Assembly (NCBI GenBank): GCA_963755375.1
Contig: CAVWKG010000016.1
Span: 1,426,001 to 1,490,000, forward strand
Length of the DNA: 64,000 nucleotides
Origin: Bog-473 sp963755375
GTDB taxonomy: Bacteria; Actinomycetota; Acidimicrobiia; Acidimicrobiales; RAAP-2
Reading direction: 5' to 3'
How positions within the stretch are numbered: the first letter of the stretch is position 1; every line of letters starts with the position of its first letter. Below, one piece after another: positions 1-8,599 of this stretch. The position numbers were made by a program, and so were the translations under genes. Below the pieces are notes generated by a model. The model searched no databases and was not told the origin of the DNA. It saw nothing but the letters and a program-made list of their open reading frames with translations.

Positions 1-513
1 GTCGGAATCTGTGCCGGGGTGCTCGGCGTCACGTTGTCCCTGGCGCCGCTGACCGCGGCCTCGGCCAGCATCAACAAGGCGAAGAGCCACCCGACGTCGA
101 CCAAGGGATCGAATCCCAACAGCGCGATGTGCAAAGACGTCAAGAACGAGCAGTCGGGCTCGAGCTCGGTCGGCACATCCATCGAGAAGGCAATGACGTC
201 GGGCAACTTCGCCCAGGCCAAACAGGCGATGCTCAACGCCTACAACCTCGACGAGGGCAACGTGCAAAAGGCGCTGTCTGTGATCAAGACCGCCCCGGCC
301 AACGTGCAGGCCGCCTTCAAGAACCTGCTGACGTTCGTGAAGCAGATCAGGACCGACATCCAGAATGCGTCGAGCCTGCCGGGCCTCGTCGCGTCCTTCG
401 CCACCCTGGGCAAGAACACGCAGCTGGAGACAGACGGCGTGACCATCTCTAACTGGTACACGTCGGTCTGTGGCGGCTCCCTCGTCACGACGACCACGGT
501 GAGCATTCCGTAG
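1..513 (+). CDS. Secreted hypothetical protein, 5' end outside window
   Basis: The reading frame is open from the first base, so the true start lies upstream of the window; an internal GTG at 19 is unlikely to be the start. The visible N-terminus is a hydrophobic stretch ending in an Ala/Ser-rich segment (LAPLTAASAS), which looks like the second half of a Sec signal peptide. The remaining ~145 residues are polar, with a helical middle and two Cys (in AMCKD and near the C-terminus in SVCGG) that could form a disulfide outside the cell. I recognise no family. Stop TAG at 511-513. Confidence 0.6.
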   Translation, partial: VGICAGVLGVTLSLAPLTAASASINKAKSHPTSTKGSNPNSAMCKDVKNEQSGSSSVGTSIEKAMTSGNFAQAKQAMLNAYNLDEGNVQKALSVIKTAPANVQAAFKNLLTFVKQIRTDIQNASSLPGLVASFATLGKNTQLETDGVTISNWYTSVCGGSLVTTTTVSIP

Positions 514-535
514 CGATCCCTGGGCGCATTCCCTG

Positions 536-1042
536 ATGCCCGAGACGCCTCCACAGCTGAGGGTGCCGCGGCCCGACGAGACCCAACCGCTCGACGAGAT
601 GGCTATGGCGCGGGCATGGCTCCAGCACCTACGCGAGAGCGCCATCTTCAAGGTCGAGGGTCTCGATGCCGTACAACTGCGCTGGCAACCTTCGCCGACG
701 GCCAACTCGCTGGGGGTCATCGTGGTCCACCTCGGCTATGCAGAACGCCTCTGGCTCCGCTCCATCAGCGCCGGTGAGCAGATGAACATGGCCTGGCGGG
801 CCCACATGTTCGAGCTGCCGGACGGCTGGGGCGCGGAGGACGCCGTCGCCTTCTACCGCGCAGAGAGCGCGCTGGCTGACGCCGTCCTCGACCAGGCCGA
901 GTCGCTCGACCTTTCCTCGCGGGGCGACTTCCGCCCGACGACCTTCCGTTGGGCCGTGTTCCACCTCATTGAGGAGACGGCTCGCCACGTCGGGCACATG
1001 GACATCACCCGCGAGATGCTCGATGGGAGCGTCGGCCGCTGA
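536..1042 (+). CDS. DinB-like / DUF664 family protein
   Basis: A 168-residue protein of the DinB superfamily (DUF664 branch), four-helix bundle proteins that bind a divalent metal. Some actinobacterial members act as thiol-dependent transferases or isomerases using mycothiol. The metal-ligand pattern is visible: a His in VVHLGYAERLW (about residue 62) and the paired His of ARHVGHMD near residue 150. The ATG at 536 has no convincing ribosome binding site; an internal ATG around 599 would shorten the variable N-terminus without touching the fold. It begins 22 bases after the preceding gene and converges on the VOC gene. Family call is firm, substrate unknown. Confidence 0.8.
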   Translation: MPETPPQLRVPRPDETQPLDEMAMARAWLQHLRESAIFKVEGLDAVQLRWQPSPTANSLGVIVVHLGYAERLWLRSISAGEQMNMAWRAHMFELPDGWGAEDAVAFYRAESALADAVLDQAESLDLSSRGDFRPTTFRWAVFHLIEETARHVGHMDITREMLDGSVGR

Positions 1043-1051
1043 GGCCTTCCG

Positions 1052-1390
1052 TCAGGGTGACTGCACCAGCCCGAGCGGGTTGCCATCGCCGTCGGTGACG
1101 ACGGCGATGAGCTTGCCGCCCCCCACGTCGTTCACGTCGACCTGCACCTGCGCCCCCTGGTCGAGCAACGCCTGCAGGCTCGCCTTGATGTCGTCGACGG
1201 CGACGTAGCCGACGGGCCCGGTCATACCCTGCGCATGGCCATGCGGGTTCAGGCCGAACTCCTGGCCGTCGACGCGGAAGCCGACGTAATAGGCCTCGTC
1301 CGCGTAGGGCTCGGCGCCGAGCAGCGTCCGGAAGAGCGCCTTGGACGCGCCCAGGTCCTTGACGGGGTAGATGACGGTATCCATCTTCAC
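1052..1390 (-). CDS. VOC (glyoxalase/bleomycin-resistance) family protein
   Basis: A 112-residue single VOC module with two beta-alpha-beta-beta-beta repeats: the first opens with TVIYPVKDLGASKALFRTLLG, the second with PVGYVAVDDIKASLQALLDQG, and the end GDGNPLGLVQSP is the classic closing strand. Such one-module proteins dimerise to make a metal site or a drug-binding pocket; many are uncharacterised. GTG at 1390 is preferred over ATG at 1384 because AGGAGA lies six bases upstream of the GTG. A near-perfect 16-bp palindrome sits about 44 bases upstream (separate entry). Confidence 0.85.
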   Translation of the reverse strand: MKMDTVIYPVKDLGASKALFRTLLGAEPYADEAYYVGFRVDGQEFGLNPHGHAQGMTGPVGYVAVDDIKASLQALLDQGAQVQVDVNDVGGGKLIAVVTDGDGNPLGLVQSP

Positions 1391-1790
1391 TGGTGGTCTC
1401 CTGTTGTGGCGGGTTCATTCGTCTGGTGGTTCTTACCCACCCGTGGGTATGACGCCTCGCGGATGCTGGATGTGACGGTGGGAGCAAGAAACAGAGAGAC
1501 CTCTTCGGCGCCCATATCGGTCCGATCGGGGCGCCGGGAGTGGAGCCCCAGGTCGCCCTCACCGTGAGGTTCCGCCCGATTCGATCGTCGAAATCGAGCT
1601 GAACGCCGATCCTGGACGTCCCGCCCGGCCCGGCCCTTGCCCTGCGCTCCAATTGACCCCTCCGACGTGCGATCCTGTTACCCGGAGAGCCGGTACCGTG
1701 AAGAGGGGGCCCCGGAGCCCCCGCGGAGCGAGTCGGGACCGCATAATTGCGAAGTTCAAGTTCGGGGCGGAGGAGGTCGAAAGAACGGCC
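1391..1790. other. Divergent intergenic region
   Basis: About 400 bases separate the leftward VOC gene from the rightward membrane-anchored gene. The only structure seen is the palindrome at 1434-1449. In-frame codons upstream of 1791 run back to 1653 without a stop, but they lack a ribosome binding site and encode low-complexity Arg/Pro-rich sequence, so they are treated as non-coding. Confidence 0.5.
1434..1449. promoter_or_regulatory. Candidate operator palindrome TACCCAC-CC-GTGGGTA
   Basis: Seven-base arms are perfect inverted repeats around a two-base centre. The site lies 44 bases upstream of the VOC start codon, where a dimeric repressor or activator would be expected. No adjacent regulator gene was found; the nearest regulator-like sequence is the broken ArsR fragment at 2411-2644, and a link to it is only a guess. 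Confidence 0.4.
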
Positions 1791-2435
1791 ATGGACGTGC
1801 AAGCCGACGAGGCAGGGCTCCGGCCCGATCCGTCCGCTACGGCCATCGTGGAACGGCCGGTGACGGACACCCAGGGCCAGCTCTTCCGCGACGCCTATCC
1901 GACCTACGCGGACACCGACAGGATCCCCGCCGTCCGCGGCGGTTCCCACCGGCCCGGTCCGGCCCGGTGGCTCCGCGTCCTCGTCGTCGTGGTCGCGCTC
2001 GTCGTTCTCGCCGCCGGGGCGACCCTCGGGCTCGTGAAGGCCGGCGTCATCGACAAAAGCGGGCCGAGTGGAACGGGCACGACGCAGACGACGCAGCGCC
2101 CCAGCTCCGCTTCCGGGTCGACGGCACAGCTGGTCACTCCGGTTTCGACCGGCCCGGGTACCGCGACCTACCGGGTCGCCATCGCCGCCTATGCCGTCAC
2201 GGTGACCACGTCGACTGGCCGCTCGTGGGTGAGCATCGGCACCTCCTCAGCACGGCATCCGAGCTTCGAGGGCATCTTGAGCCCCAACAGCTCCCAGAAG
2301 GAGATCCTTCTCGGCGCCTCCCAGGTGGACGTCGGGGCGGGCGGGACGAAGGTGACCGTGACGTCGGGAAAGCGGACCGTCACGTTGACTCCCCTCTCGG
2401 CACCGTTCAGCTACCAGTTCCTCGTTAAGAGCTGA
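1791..2435 (+). CDS. Single-pass membrane protein with extracytoplasmic beta domain
   Basis: A 214-residue protein starting at ATG 1791, with AGGAGG at 1771-1776 (rather distant spacing). The order is a ~55-residue acidic/polar cytoplasmic N-terminus, one strongly hydrophobic segment (WLRVLVVVVALVVLAAGATL, about residues 62-81), a Thr/Ser/Gln-rich linker, then a ~100-residue beta-rich domain with repeated valines (VTVTTSTGRSWVSI, VTVTSGKRTVTLTPL). The C-terminal part resembles the DUF4115/RodZ-type C-terminal domain by pattern (ligand-like TGRSWV and glycine turns), but that match is tentative. It may be an envelope or cell-shape accessory protein. The last bases overlap the stop of the opposing ArsR remnant. 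Confidence 0.65.
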   Translation: MDVQADEAGLRPDPSATAIVERPVTDTQGQLFRDAYPTYADTDRIPAVRGGSHRPGPARWLRVLVVVVALVVLAAGATLGLVKAGVIDKSGPSGTGTTQTTQRPSSASGSTAQLVTPVSTGPGTATYRVAIAAYAVTVTTSTGRSWVSIGTSSARHPSFEGILSPNSSQKEILLGASQVDVGAGGTKVTVTSGKRTVTLTPLSAPFSYQFLVKS

Positions 2436-2644
2436 CGCAGCCGCCCCGCAGAACGGCGAGGCACCCGCTGCGCGGATCGTCCGCCCAGGAGCACACGCAA
2501 CGGCTGCATCTGCCCCGCGATGCGCCACCACATCCAGCGCCCGCGCTTCTCGCCCACTATGAGTCCGGCCCCGCTCAGGACCCGGGTGTAGTGCGAGATC
2601 GTGGGCTGGCACTTGCCCAACGGGCCCGCAACGGCGAACGACAT
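2411..2644 (-). pseudogene. ArsR-family regulator remnant lacking its N-terminus
   Basis: The fragment keeps the recognition helix and wing of an ArsR-type winged helix: LGKCQPTISHYTRVLSGAGL followed by IVGEKRGRWMWWRI matches the family pattern (SQPTVSHHLKVLREAGLV, then RRGxWxYYR). An intact ArsR protein should have another 40-50 residues (helices 1-3 with the LRLLxLL pattern) before this point. Upstream codons in this frame are Lys/Arg/Gly-rich and no other frame up to 2822 supplies them. The C-terminus is also unlike the family. It therefore looks decayed; expression as a short peptide cannot be excluded. Bases 2645-2822 hold nothing else recognisable. Confidence 0.55.
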
Positions 2645-2822
2645 TTTCTTCCCCCGCCGTCGCCTGTCAGCTCCCCCCGGGCCCCTTTCAAGCTGAAGTC
2701 ACGCTCCACCCAGGGGTGGACGTGCACCGAGCCATTCCACCTGCCGAGCCACCCACGGACCGATTCGCGTTGGGCCTCCTCATGTGACGGTTGAGGGGTA
2801 CCCCAAACGAAAGGTGGCTGCC

Positions 2823-3344
2823 ATGCCAACCGATGTCCTGATCGTCAACATCGCGGTTCTTCTTGCCGTACTCGAGGCAGACCTCGGCCGCAGGAAGATC
2901 AGCACGTTCCGGATCCTCCGCCCGGTCCTACTGGCTGCAGGGATCATCCCACTCTTCATTGCCCACCCTGCCACCGCCGGCAACGGTGAGGTGCTCGAAA
3001 TCGCGTTGACGGCCCTGGGCGCGCTCCTCGGCATCGTGGCGGCTGCCGGACTGATGAGAGTCCGCTTCGATGGACCCTCGCAACAGGCGGTCAGCACTGC
3101 CGGGGTGGCCTACGGGGCGTTCTGGGCCTTCGTCATCGGGGCCAGGCTCCTGTTCACCTACGGCGCGAACCACTGGTTCACAAGCCAGCTCGGCCACTGG
3201 CTCTTCACCAATGGGATCACCGTTGACGCACTGACCGATGCCCTGATCTTCATGGCCGTCGCCATGACTCTCACCCGCACCCTGCGGCTGGCCATCGGCC
3301 GGTCCCAGGTGCGTCGTCAGTCCGTCAACCGGCTGGCGGTCTGA
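2823..3344 (+). CDS. Multi-pass membrane protein upstream of two-component system
   Basis: Start chosen at ATG 2823, behind an AAAGGTGG site; an in-frame start at 2784 would put charged residues before the first membrane helix. The 173-residue product has about five hydrophobic segments: near the N-terminus (VLIVNIAVLLAVL), around residues 30-48, 62-80, 95-115 and 138-155, with Arg-rich loops and a basic tail, implying a cytoplasmic C-terminus. No enzymatic motif. The next gene starts one base after the stop, and the kinase and regulator follow with overlaps, so this is one transcription unit. It may be a sensory partner or the target of the two-component system; no family name is assigned. 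Confidence 0.7.
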   Translation: MPTDVLIVNIAVLLAVLEADLGRRKISTFRILRPVLLAAGIIPLFIAHPATAGNGEVLEIALTALGALLGIVAAAGLMRVRFDGPSQQAVSTAGVAYGAFWAFVIGARLLFTYGANHWFTSQLGHWLFTNGITVDALTDALIFMAVAMTLTRTLRLAIGRSQVRRQSVNRLAV

Positions 3345-3345
3345 C

Positions 3346-3878
3346 ATGAACCTGACCACCGTTGCCATCGGCGTCGCCCTGATCGCCTTCGTCCTCTCCC
3401 GTCGAGTGAAGGGCCAGGCCGTGCCCGCGCCGAAGAAGCTCTTCCTCCTCCCACTCCTCGTCGGCTTCATCGGCCTGCAGAACGTCACCCACGCCAAGAT
3501 GAACGACGTCGACATCACCGTGGTGGTCGCCGGTGCCGTGCTCTCGTTCGCTCTCGGCCTCCTCCGGGGTCGAACGGACAAGCTTTCCATGGTGGACAAC
3601 TCCCTCTGGATGAGTTGGCGCGCCGCATCGGTGGCGCTGTTCGCCCTCAACGTGCTGGCCAAGCTCGCCCTCGATGCCGGCGGGTTGCGGTCGGCGGCCA
3701 CGCGGCCGCCCTGGCCAGTTCGATCCTGCTGAGCCTCGGGCTCACCTTGTTGGCCGAAGCCGGAGTCATCTGGCTCCGTGCACAGTCCGTCATGGTGGGC
3801 AGCGCACCTGGAAAGGGTCAGTACCGTGGGATCATGCTGCCGTGGGATCGCGCCACCGCGAGGCCGCCGGTCGGATGA
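3346..3878 (+). pseudogene. DUF1453-like membrane protein, interrupted by a frameshift
   Basis: The frame from ATG 3346 reads as a DUF1453/CcdC-like membrane protein: an N-terminal helix, SRRVKGQAVPAPKKLFLLPL, a GLLRGRTDKL loop and further helices. It then becomes Arg/Pro-rich and stops at 3732. From about 3682 the next frame carries the natural continuation (AVGGHAAALASSILLSLGL, LLAEAGVIWLRA) and ends in TGA 3876-3878, overlapping the kinase ATG as ATGA. Adding one G to the GGG at 3682-3684 restores a single ~177-residue protein. It is either a homopolymer sequencing/assembly error or a genuine frameshift. The neat downstream overlap argues that the restored frame is, or recently was, the real gene. 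Confidence 0.7.
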
Positions 3879-5053
3879 CCCAGAGGTCGAGCACCATCTC
3901 CAACTCCCTCTACGAAGGCCGCTACGCCCGGGTCGCACGTCTGTCGGCCCTGGCCGTGATCACCGGGACCGCATTCATCGGGCGGCCCCGTCCGTCTTTG
4001 ACGGGCGACGGACTCGTCATCCTCATCAGCCTCGTAGTGGCCGTTGGCTGCCAGGTTGTCGCCACGATCTTTCCCTCCGGTCGCTGGACGTTGGCCCGGA
4101 CCGTCGTCGGGGCGGTCAGCTGCGGCGTGCTGGTCGGCTACGAACCGTCGGTCGGGACGGCGATCTTGTTGGTCTTCGTCGGGCTCGATGCCGGCGCCAG
4201 CCTCGACATCGGACCAGGTGGAGTGGTCACAGGGCTGGCCGTGGTCACGACGGCCATCGCCACCCTGGCGTCGGGACAGGCAACCGCCAACGTCAGCCTG
4301 GGCTCCGTGGTCGTGATCGGGTTCCTCGCCGCTGCGGGCCGCAAGCAGTACACGCTGCGCGCGGATCAGGCGGAATTGCGCCTGGCCGACGCTGAGAGAG
4401 CCCGGGAGGAGCACGCCCGTGCGGCTGGGCTGGCCGAGCGGGCCAACGCGGCGCGAGAAATCCACGACATCCTGGCCCACAGTCTCGGTGCGCTGGTCCT
4501 TCAGCTCGACGCGTTGGATACCGTGCTCACGACGGGCACACCAGATCAGGCGCGGGCCGTCGAGCTCCTGGCTCGTGCCCGCGCCCTGGCGGTCGAAGGG
4601 CTCGGTGAGGCCAGGCAAGCTGTCGGCACACTTCGGACCGATCCTCCTCCCCTCATTGACGCGCTGAGCCAGATGGTGAAGATCGCAGGGACTGGCAAAC
4701 TGGAGGTAACTGGAACCCCGAGGCCGACGTCGGCCGAGCAGTCAGTCGCTCTGCGCCGTACCGCTCAGGAGGCATTGACCAATGCCATCAAGCACGCCCC
4801 TGGCGTCTCGCCGATGGTGCAGCTTGCGTTCACCCCCAACGAGCTCGTGCTGACGGTGACCGACAGCGGCTGTCCCAACGGTGTCGCTCCGGGTCCAATG
4901 GCCGACACCGGCGGCGGCTACGGGATTGAGGGCCTGCGCGAGAGGGCGGAGCTCATCGGCGGGACCCTGATGGCCGGGCCACTCGGTCCGGGATGGCAGG
5001 TCAGGCTCAATGTGCCCGATGACCAACATCGCAGCGGAGACGAAGCCAGGTGA
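3875..5053 (+). CDS. NarL-type sensor histidine kinase
   Basis: A 392-residue kinase of the HisKA_3 family. Residues ~20-155 form five or so membrane helices with very short loops, so the signal is probably sensed in or at the membrane. A coiled segment follows (ADAERAREEHARAAGLAERA), then the phosphoacceptor block NAAREIHDILAHSLG with His197. The HATPase_c domain shows the N box (QEALTNAIKHAPG) and glycine boxes (DTGGGYGIEGLRERAELIGG). ATG 3875 overlaps the stop of the preceding membrane gene, and its own stop overlaps the regulator GTG, indicating translational coupling. Stimulus unknown; the two co-encoded membrane proteins are the obvious candidates for input or output. Confidence 0.92.
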   Translation: MTQRSSTISNSLYEGRYARVARLSALAVITGTAFIGRPRPSLTGDGLVILISLVVAVGCQVVATIFPSGRWTLARTVVGAVSCGVLVGYEPSVGTAILLVFVGLDAGASLDIGPGGVVTGLAVVTTAIATLASGQATANVSLGSVVVIGFLAAAGRKQYTLRADQAELRLADAERAREEHARAAGLAERANAAREIHDILAHSLGALVLQLDALDTVLTTGTPDQARAVELLARARALAVEGLGEARQAVGTLRTDPPPLIDALSQMVKIAGTGKLEVTGTPRPTSAEQSVALRRTAQEALTNAIKHAPGVSPMVQLAFTPNELVLTVTDSGCPNGVAPGPMADTGGGYGIEGLRERAELIGGTLMAGPLGPGWQVRLNVPDDQHRSGDEAR

Positions 5054-5736
5054 CCAGCCAGGCGACGACCATCCGGATCGTGGTCGCCGATGACCAACGG
5101 GCTGTGCGTGAGGCCCTGTCCACCGTGCTTGACGCCGAACCTGGCTTCCAGGTGGTCGGCCTGGCCGATGACGGTGACCAAGCGGTCGAACTGGCGCACC
5201 GGTTGAAACCCGACGTCGTGCTGATGGACCTCCGCATGCCCAACGTCGACGGTGTCACCGCCACACAGCGGTTGGCGGCCGAGCTGCCCACTGTCAGGGT
5301 CGTCGTCCTTACGACCTTTGCCGATGACGCAAGCATCCTTTCCGCGCTCGAAGCCGGTGCCATGGGTTTCCTCACCAAGGACGCTGGACGCGAGCAGATC
5401 GCGTTGGCGGTGCGTTCAGCCGCCGCCGGCCAGTCCGTGCTCGACCCGGCCGTGCAGGCAAGCCTCTTGCGTGCCGCGTCACCGACCGATCCGAAGGCGC
5501 CGCCGGTCCCGCCGACGCCTGCATCCCTCCCCGACAACCTGACGCCGAGGGAGGCCGACGTCCTCCGGGCGATTGCCAGCGGGCGGACCAACGCCGAGAT
5601 CGCGACGGAGCTCTACATCTCGGAGGTCACGGTGAAGAGCCACATCAACCACCTTTTCGCCAAGACCGGCTCGCGCAGTCGAGCCGAGGCGGTGACATAC
5701 GCCTACGATCACGGCCTCGTCGCGCCGCGCCTTTGA
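5050..5736 (+). CDS. NarL/FixJ-family response regulator
   Basis: A 228-residue two-domain regulator. The receiver domain has the acidic pair Asp14/Asp15, phosphoacceptor Asp60 (VVLMDLRMPNVDG), the switch Thr in VVLTTFADD and the conserved Lys in FLTKDAG. After a Pro-rich linker (~150-160), a LuxR-type HTH follows (LTPREADVLRAIASGRTNAE onward, then ATELYISEVTVKSHINHLF). GTG 5050 overlaps the kinase stop. It should be phosphorylated by that kinase and bind DNA as a dimer. No obvious duplicated operator was seen in front of 2823. It ends the operon; the next gene is 430 bases away. Confidence 0.94.
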   Translation: MTSQATTIRIVVADDQRAVREALSTVLDAEPGFQVVGLADDGDQAVELAHRLKPDVVLMDLRMPNVDGVTATQRLAAELPTVRVVVLTTFADDASILSALEAGAMGFLTKDAGREQIALAVRSAAAGQSVLDPAVQASLLRAASPTDPKAPPVPPTPASLPDNLTPREADVLRAIASGRTNAEIATELYISEVTVKSHINHLFAKTGSRSRAEAVTYAYDHGLVAPRL

Positions 5737-6168
5737 GTGACATTCGACCAGGTCAATGGAGCGGTCTGCGTGTGAAACTGCGTGGAGATCCAAGAACCCC
5801 CGCGTTCGGCGGCATCAACTCTGCGAACAAGGCAGCGGCGCCCAGCTCGTGCGCTCGCTCACGGGGATCTCCGAATTGAACTCCTGCTTCGGTCTGTCCT
5901 TTTCTGCGACAGGAGTCCCCCAGTACGCGGGACGCTCTGTAGCGGCGCTTCGAAGCCGATGTCTCCGAGGCGCAGAAGTCGTACGTCTCTGCAGCTTTGG
6001 CTGCTCCCTCCAACGCAGGTGCCGGCTGACCCTGAGCGTCGAGAAGAGCCCCGCCCGGACCTCAGGCGTCGCCCTCGATGTTTTCGGGCTGACCGGACTC
6101 GGTGCGACCGTTCCGCGGCCGAACGCCGATCTCACACCAGCGTCAAAACTCCACCAGGAGGAGCGTTG
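5737..6168 (+). other. Intergenic stretch with no recognised gene
   Basis: About 430 bases between the response regulator and the PAP2 gene. Open frames here, including the one that continues into PAP2, have no recognisable domain and an amino-acid composition typical of out-of-frame GC-rich DNA. A strong ribosome binding site (AGGAGGAG, 6156-6163) at the right edge belongs to the PAP2 gene. I found no RNA gene, terminator or repeat that I would defend. Confidence 0.5.
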
Positions 6169-6867
6169 TTGACATCGACTGGTCAGGAAGTCGGGCGTCG
6201 GAATGGCGGCTACTTGGTTAAGGCCCTGGTGCTCATACTGGCGTGGGCTTGCCTCACCGGGATCCTGATGGCCGCCGGTGTGGGGGTCACGCACTCTTCC
6301 TCAGTCAATGGATTTGACCACCACGTGACCTCCGTTGTGGTCGCCCACCGGACGCCGGTGCTCAATTCGGTCATGGAAGCCGTGACCTGGCTCGGTTCAT
6401 GGGTTGCCCTGGCGGCGACCGGCATCCTCTTGGTGGTCCTCGTCTTCCTTCGACGCCTCCCGTTGGCCGCGGTGCTTCTAGGGGTCGTCGCCTGGGCCGG
6501 GGAGTCCGGCGGCGTGACGTTGGCCAAACACGTCGTCCATCGATCCCGGCCGCCGCAGGATCTCCGGCTCGTCTCGGCGCACGGCTGGTCGTGGCCGTCG
6601 GGTCACACTGCCGCAGCAATTGTGATCTTCACGACCTTGGCCCTCGTCGTGACCGCCGTTACCCCACGGATGCCCTACCGAGCCTTGGCGTGGGTGCTCG
6701 CGGCGCTGGCAGTGGGTGGGGTGGCATTCTCACGGATCGACTTGGGGGTGCATTGGAGCACCGATGTCATCGCGAGCACCATCTTTGTCGCATTGTGGCT
6801 TGTGGTCCTCTCGACCTTGTTCACGTCCGTCATTCACCCCGAGAAAATGGACCCAGAGACCCAGTGA
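6169..6867 (+). CDS. PAP2-family membrane phosphatase
   Basis: A ~232-residue integral membrane phosphatase of the PAP2 (type 2 phosphatidic acid phosphatase / undecaprenyl pyrophosphatase) family. All three active-site signatures are present: KHVVHRSRPP (KxxxxxxRP), WPSGHT (PSGH) and SRIDLGVHWSTDV (SRxxxxxHxxxD), spaced by six predicted membrane helices. It would remove phosphate from a lipid phosphate or lipid pyrophosphate on the outer face of the membrane. Start choice: AGGAGGAG at 6156-6163 is ideally placed for TTG 6169 (or TTG 6166), giving MTSTGQEV. The much longer open frame upstream is not supported. Substrate not determined. Confidence 0.85.
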   Translation: MTSTGQEVGRRNGGYLVKALVLILAWACLTGILMAAGVGVTHSSSVNGFDHHVTSVVVAHRTPVLNSVMEAVTWLGSWVALAATGILLVVLVFLRRLPLAAVLLGVVAWAGESGGVTLAKHVVHRSRPPQDLRLVSAHGWSWPSGHTAAAIVIFTTLALVVTAVTPRMPYRALAWVLAALAVGGVAFSRIDLGVHWSTDVIASTIFVALWLVVLSTLFTSVIHPEKMDPETQ

Positions 6868-6877
6868 AGCGGTCGCT

Positions 6878-8599
6878 TCACTCCTCTCGGACGGCAGCGA
6901 TGGCGGCTTCGAGCGTCGGGTAGAAGCGGTCACGATCGAGTGTCTCGAAGAGACCATAACGACGGACCAGATCTTGGAGCCGAGTGCGCATCTCAGCGAA
7001 AGCCATGTGGATGCCCGCGGCGTTGAGCTCACGGTCGAGTTGCTCGAGCATCTTCGCGGCAGACACGTCGACATCGGTCATGGCCTCGCATTGCACAACC
7101 ACCCACGATGCGTCGTGTTCAGCAATGACATGGCGAACCTGGGTCCGGAAGGCTGAACAGTTCGCGAAGAACAGCGGGGCCTCCCAGCGGTAGACGACGA
7201 TCCCCGGGACCGGGCGTGCATCGGGGTACCGCTTGACGTTGTGCCAGCCCCCCAGGTTCTCCACTTCACCGAGGACGGCGCCGTGGGGTTGCCAGCTGCG
7301 GCGGAAGAACAGCAGCACGGCGAGAGCAATGGCGATGACGATCCCCGGCAGGACACCGAGGACGATCACGCCCAGGCTGGCGACCAGGGAGAGAACCAGG
7401 GCGCTCTTTCGCGCCCTGTAGTAACGGACCAAAGCCTCGAGATCGAGGAGGGAGAGTGCGGCGGCGATCAAGACGGCGGCCAGTGCGGACTGCGGGAGGT
7501 CGGCCAGCAGGGAATTGAAGAACAGCAGCAACGCGACGACGATGCCGGCGCCGACCAACGACGCCAGCTGGGACTTCGCCCCGGCCTGCTCGACGACCGC
7601 GGTGCGCGAACCGCTGGTCGACACCGCGAAGCCCTGGAGAAAGCCCGCCGCGAGATTGGCCGCGCCGATACCGATCATCTCCTGGTTGGGGTCCACCTCC
7701 TCGCCCCGGCGGGCCCCGAAGCTCGAGGAGGTGGCGATCGTGTCGGCCAGCGAGACCAACGTGATCCCCACAGCCGCGACCGTCAGAGGTCCGACATCAG
7801 CCCACTTCGTCCAGGGGACCGCCGGCACCGGCACCCCTCTCGGAAGCGTCCCCACGGTCGATACCCCGTGCGCGTGCAGGTCGAAGATCGCAGAGACGAT
7901 GGTCGCCGCGACGATACCCACAAGGACCGCAGGAACGGCCTTGGTGAATCGGGACAGCACCAACAAGATGGCCAACACCCCTAACCCGACCACCAGTGCC
8001 GCCCCGACGGTGCCGTCCAGCCCGAGTGCGAAGGCCTTGAGCTCGGGACCGAAGCCCTCGGCGTCGGTCGAGAACCCAAAGAGCTTGGGCAACTGGCCCA
8101 CGATGATGATGAGGGCGAGACCGTTCATGTAGCCCACCTGCACCTCGCTCGAGAGCAGATCAGCGACGAACCCGAGCTTCCCGATCCCCAGTCCGATTTC
8201 AATGACAGCAACGATGATCGCGAGCATTCCGGCCAGCGCGATGGCTCGATGGACATCTGCGCCGGCCGCCAGCAACGGCAAGAGGGCGGCGAAGATCAAG
8301 GGCGAGATCGACGAATCCGGGCCGAGGACGAGAATCTTCGACGGTCCGAAGATCGCGTAGCCGACGAGGCACCCGATGGACGTGTACAAGCCGGTCACGG
8401 GCGGGAGTCCGGCCAGCTCCGCGTAGGCCAATCCCTGGGGCACCAAGATGGCGGCAAGCACAACGCCGGCGACGACGTCGGACCGCGTCCACTGCCGGTC
8501 GTAGGTTCGAACGGTCCTGACACCCGGTACCCATCGAGCTATCCCCGAAGGCCCTTCGCCCAGTGTGCCCCCGTTCCCCGCGGGACCTTCGGCCGTCAC
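6878..8599 (-). CDS. SulP-family anion transporter with STAS domain
   Basis: A 573-residue secondary transporter. The first ~440 residues hold the SulP membrane core, opening with the family pattern VVLAAILVPQGLAYAELAGLPPVTGLY (split over residues ~45-72) and the GRSFG-like region near residue 120, followed by many helices. Residues ~470-570 form a cytoplasmic STAS domain (VVVQCEAMTDVDVSAAKML). Known substrates for the family are sulfate, bicarbonate and dicarboxylates; which applies here cannot be read from the sequence. Start is GTG 8599. It converges on the PAP2 gene, with only 10 bases between stops. A dedicated sulfate ABC importer lies 47 kb away, so bicarbonate is a reasonable alternative substrate. 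Confidence 0.9.
   Translation of the reverse strand: MTAEGPAGNGGTLGEGPSGIARWVPGVRTVRTYDRQWTRSDVVAGVVLAAILVPQGLAYAELAGLPPVTGLYTSIGCLVGYAIFGPSKILVLGPDSSISPLIFAALLPLLAAGADVHRAIALAGMLAIIVAVIEIGLGIGKLGFVADLLSSEVQVGYMNGLALIIIVGQLPKLFGFSTDAEGFGPELKAFALGLDGTVGAALVVGLGVLAILLVLSRFTKAVPAVLVGIVAATIVSAIFDLHAHGVSTVGTLPRGVPVPAVPWTKWADVGPLTVAAVGITLVSLADTIATSSSFGARRGEEVDPNQEMIGIGAANLAAGFLQGFAVSTSGSRTAVVEQAGAKSQLASLVGAGIVVALLLFFNSLLADLPQSALAAVLIAAALSLLDLEALVRYYRARKSALVLSLVASLGVIVLGVLPGIVIAIALAVLLFFRRSWQPHGAVLGEVENLGGWHNVKRYPDARPVPGIVVYRWEAPLFFANCSAFRTQVRHVIAEHDASWVVVQCEAMTDVDVSAAKMLEQLDRELNAAGIHMAFAEMRTRLQDLVRRYGLFETLDRDRFYPTLEAAIAAVREE

Noticed and set aside
5756..6172. Open frame of 138 codons before the PAP2 gene
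   Set aside because: No domain, no ribosome binding site, and composition of an out-of-frame reading; PAP2 start at 6169 explains the signal there.
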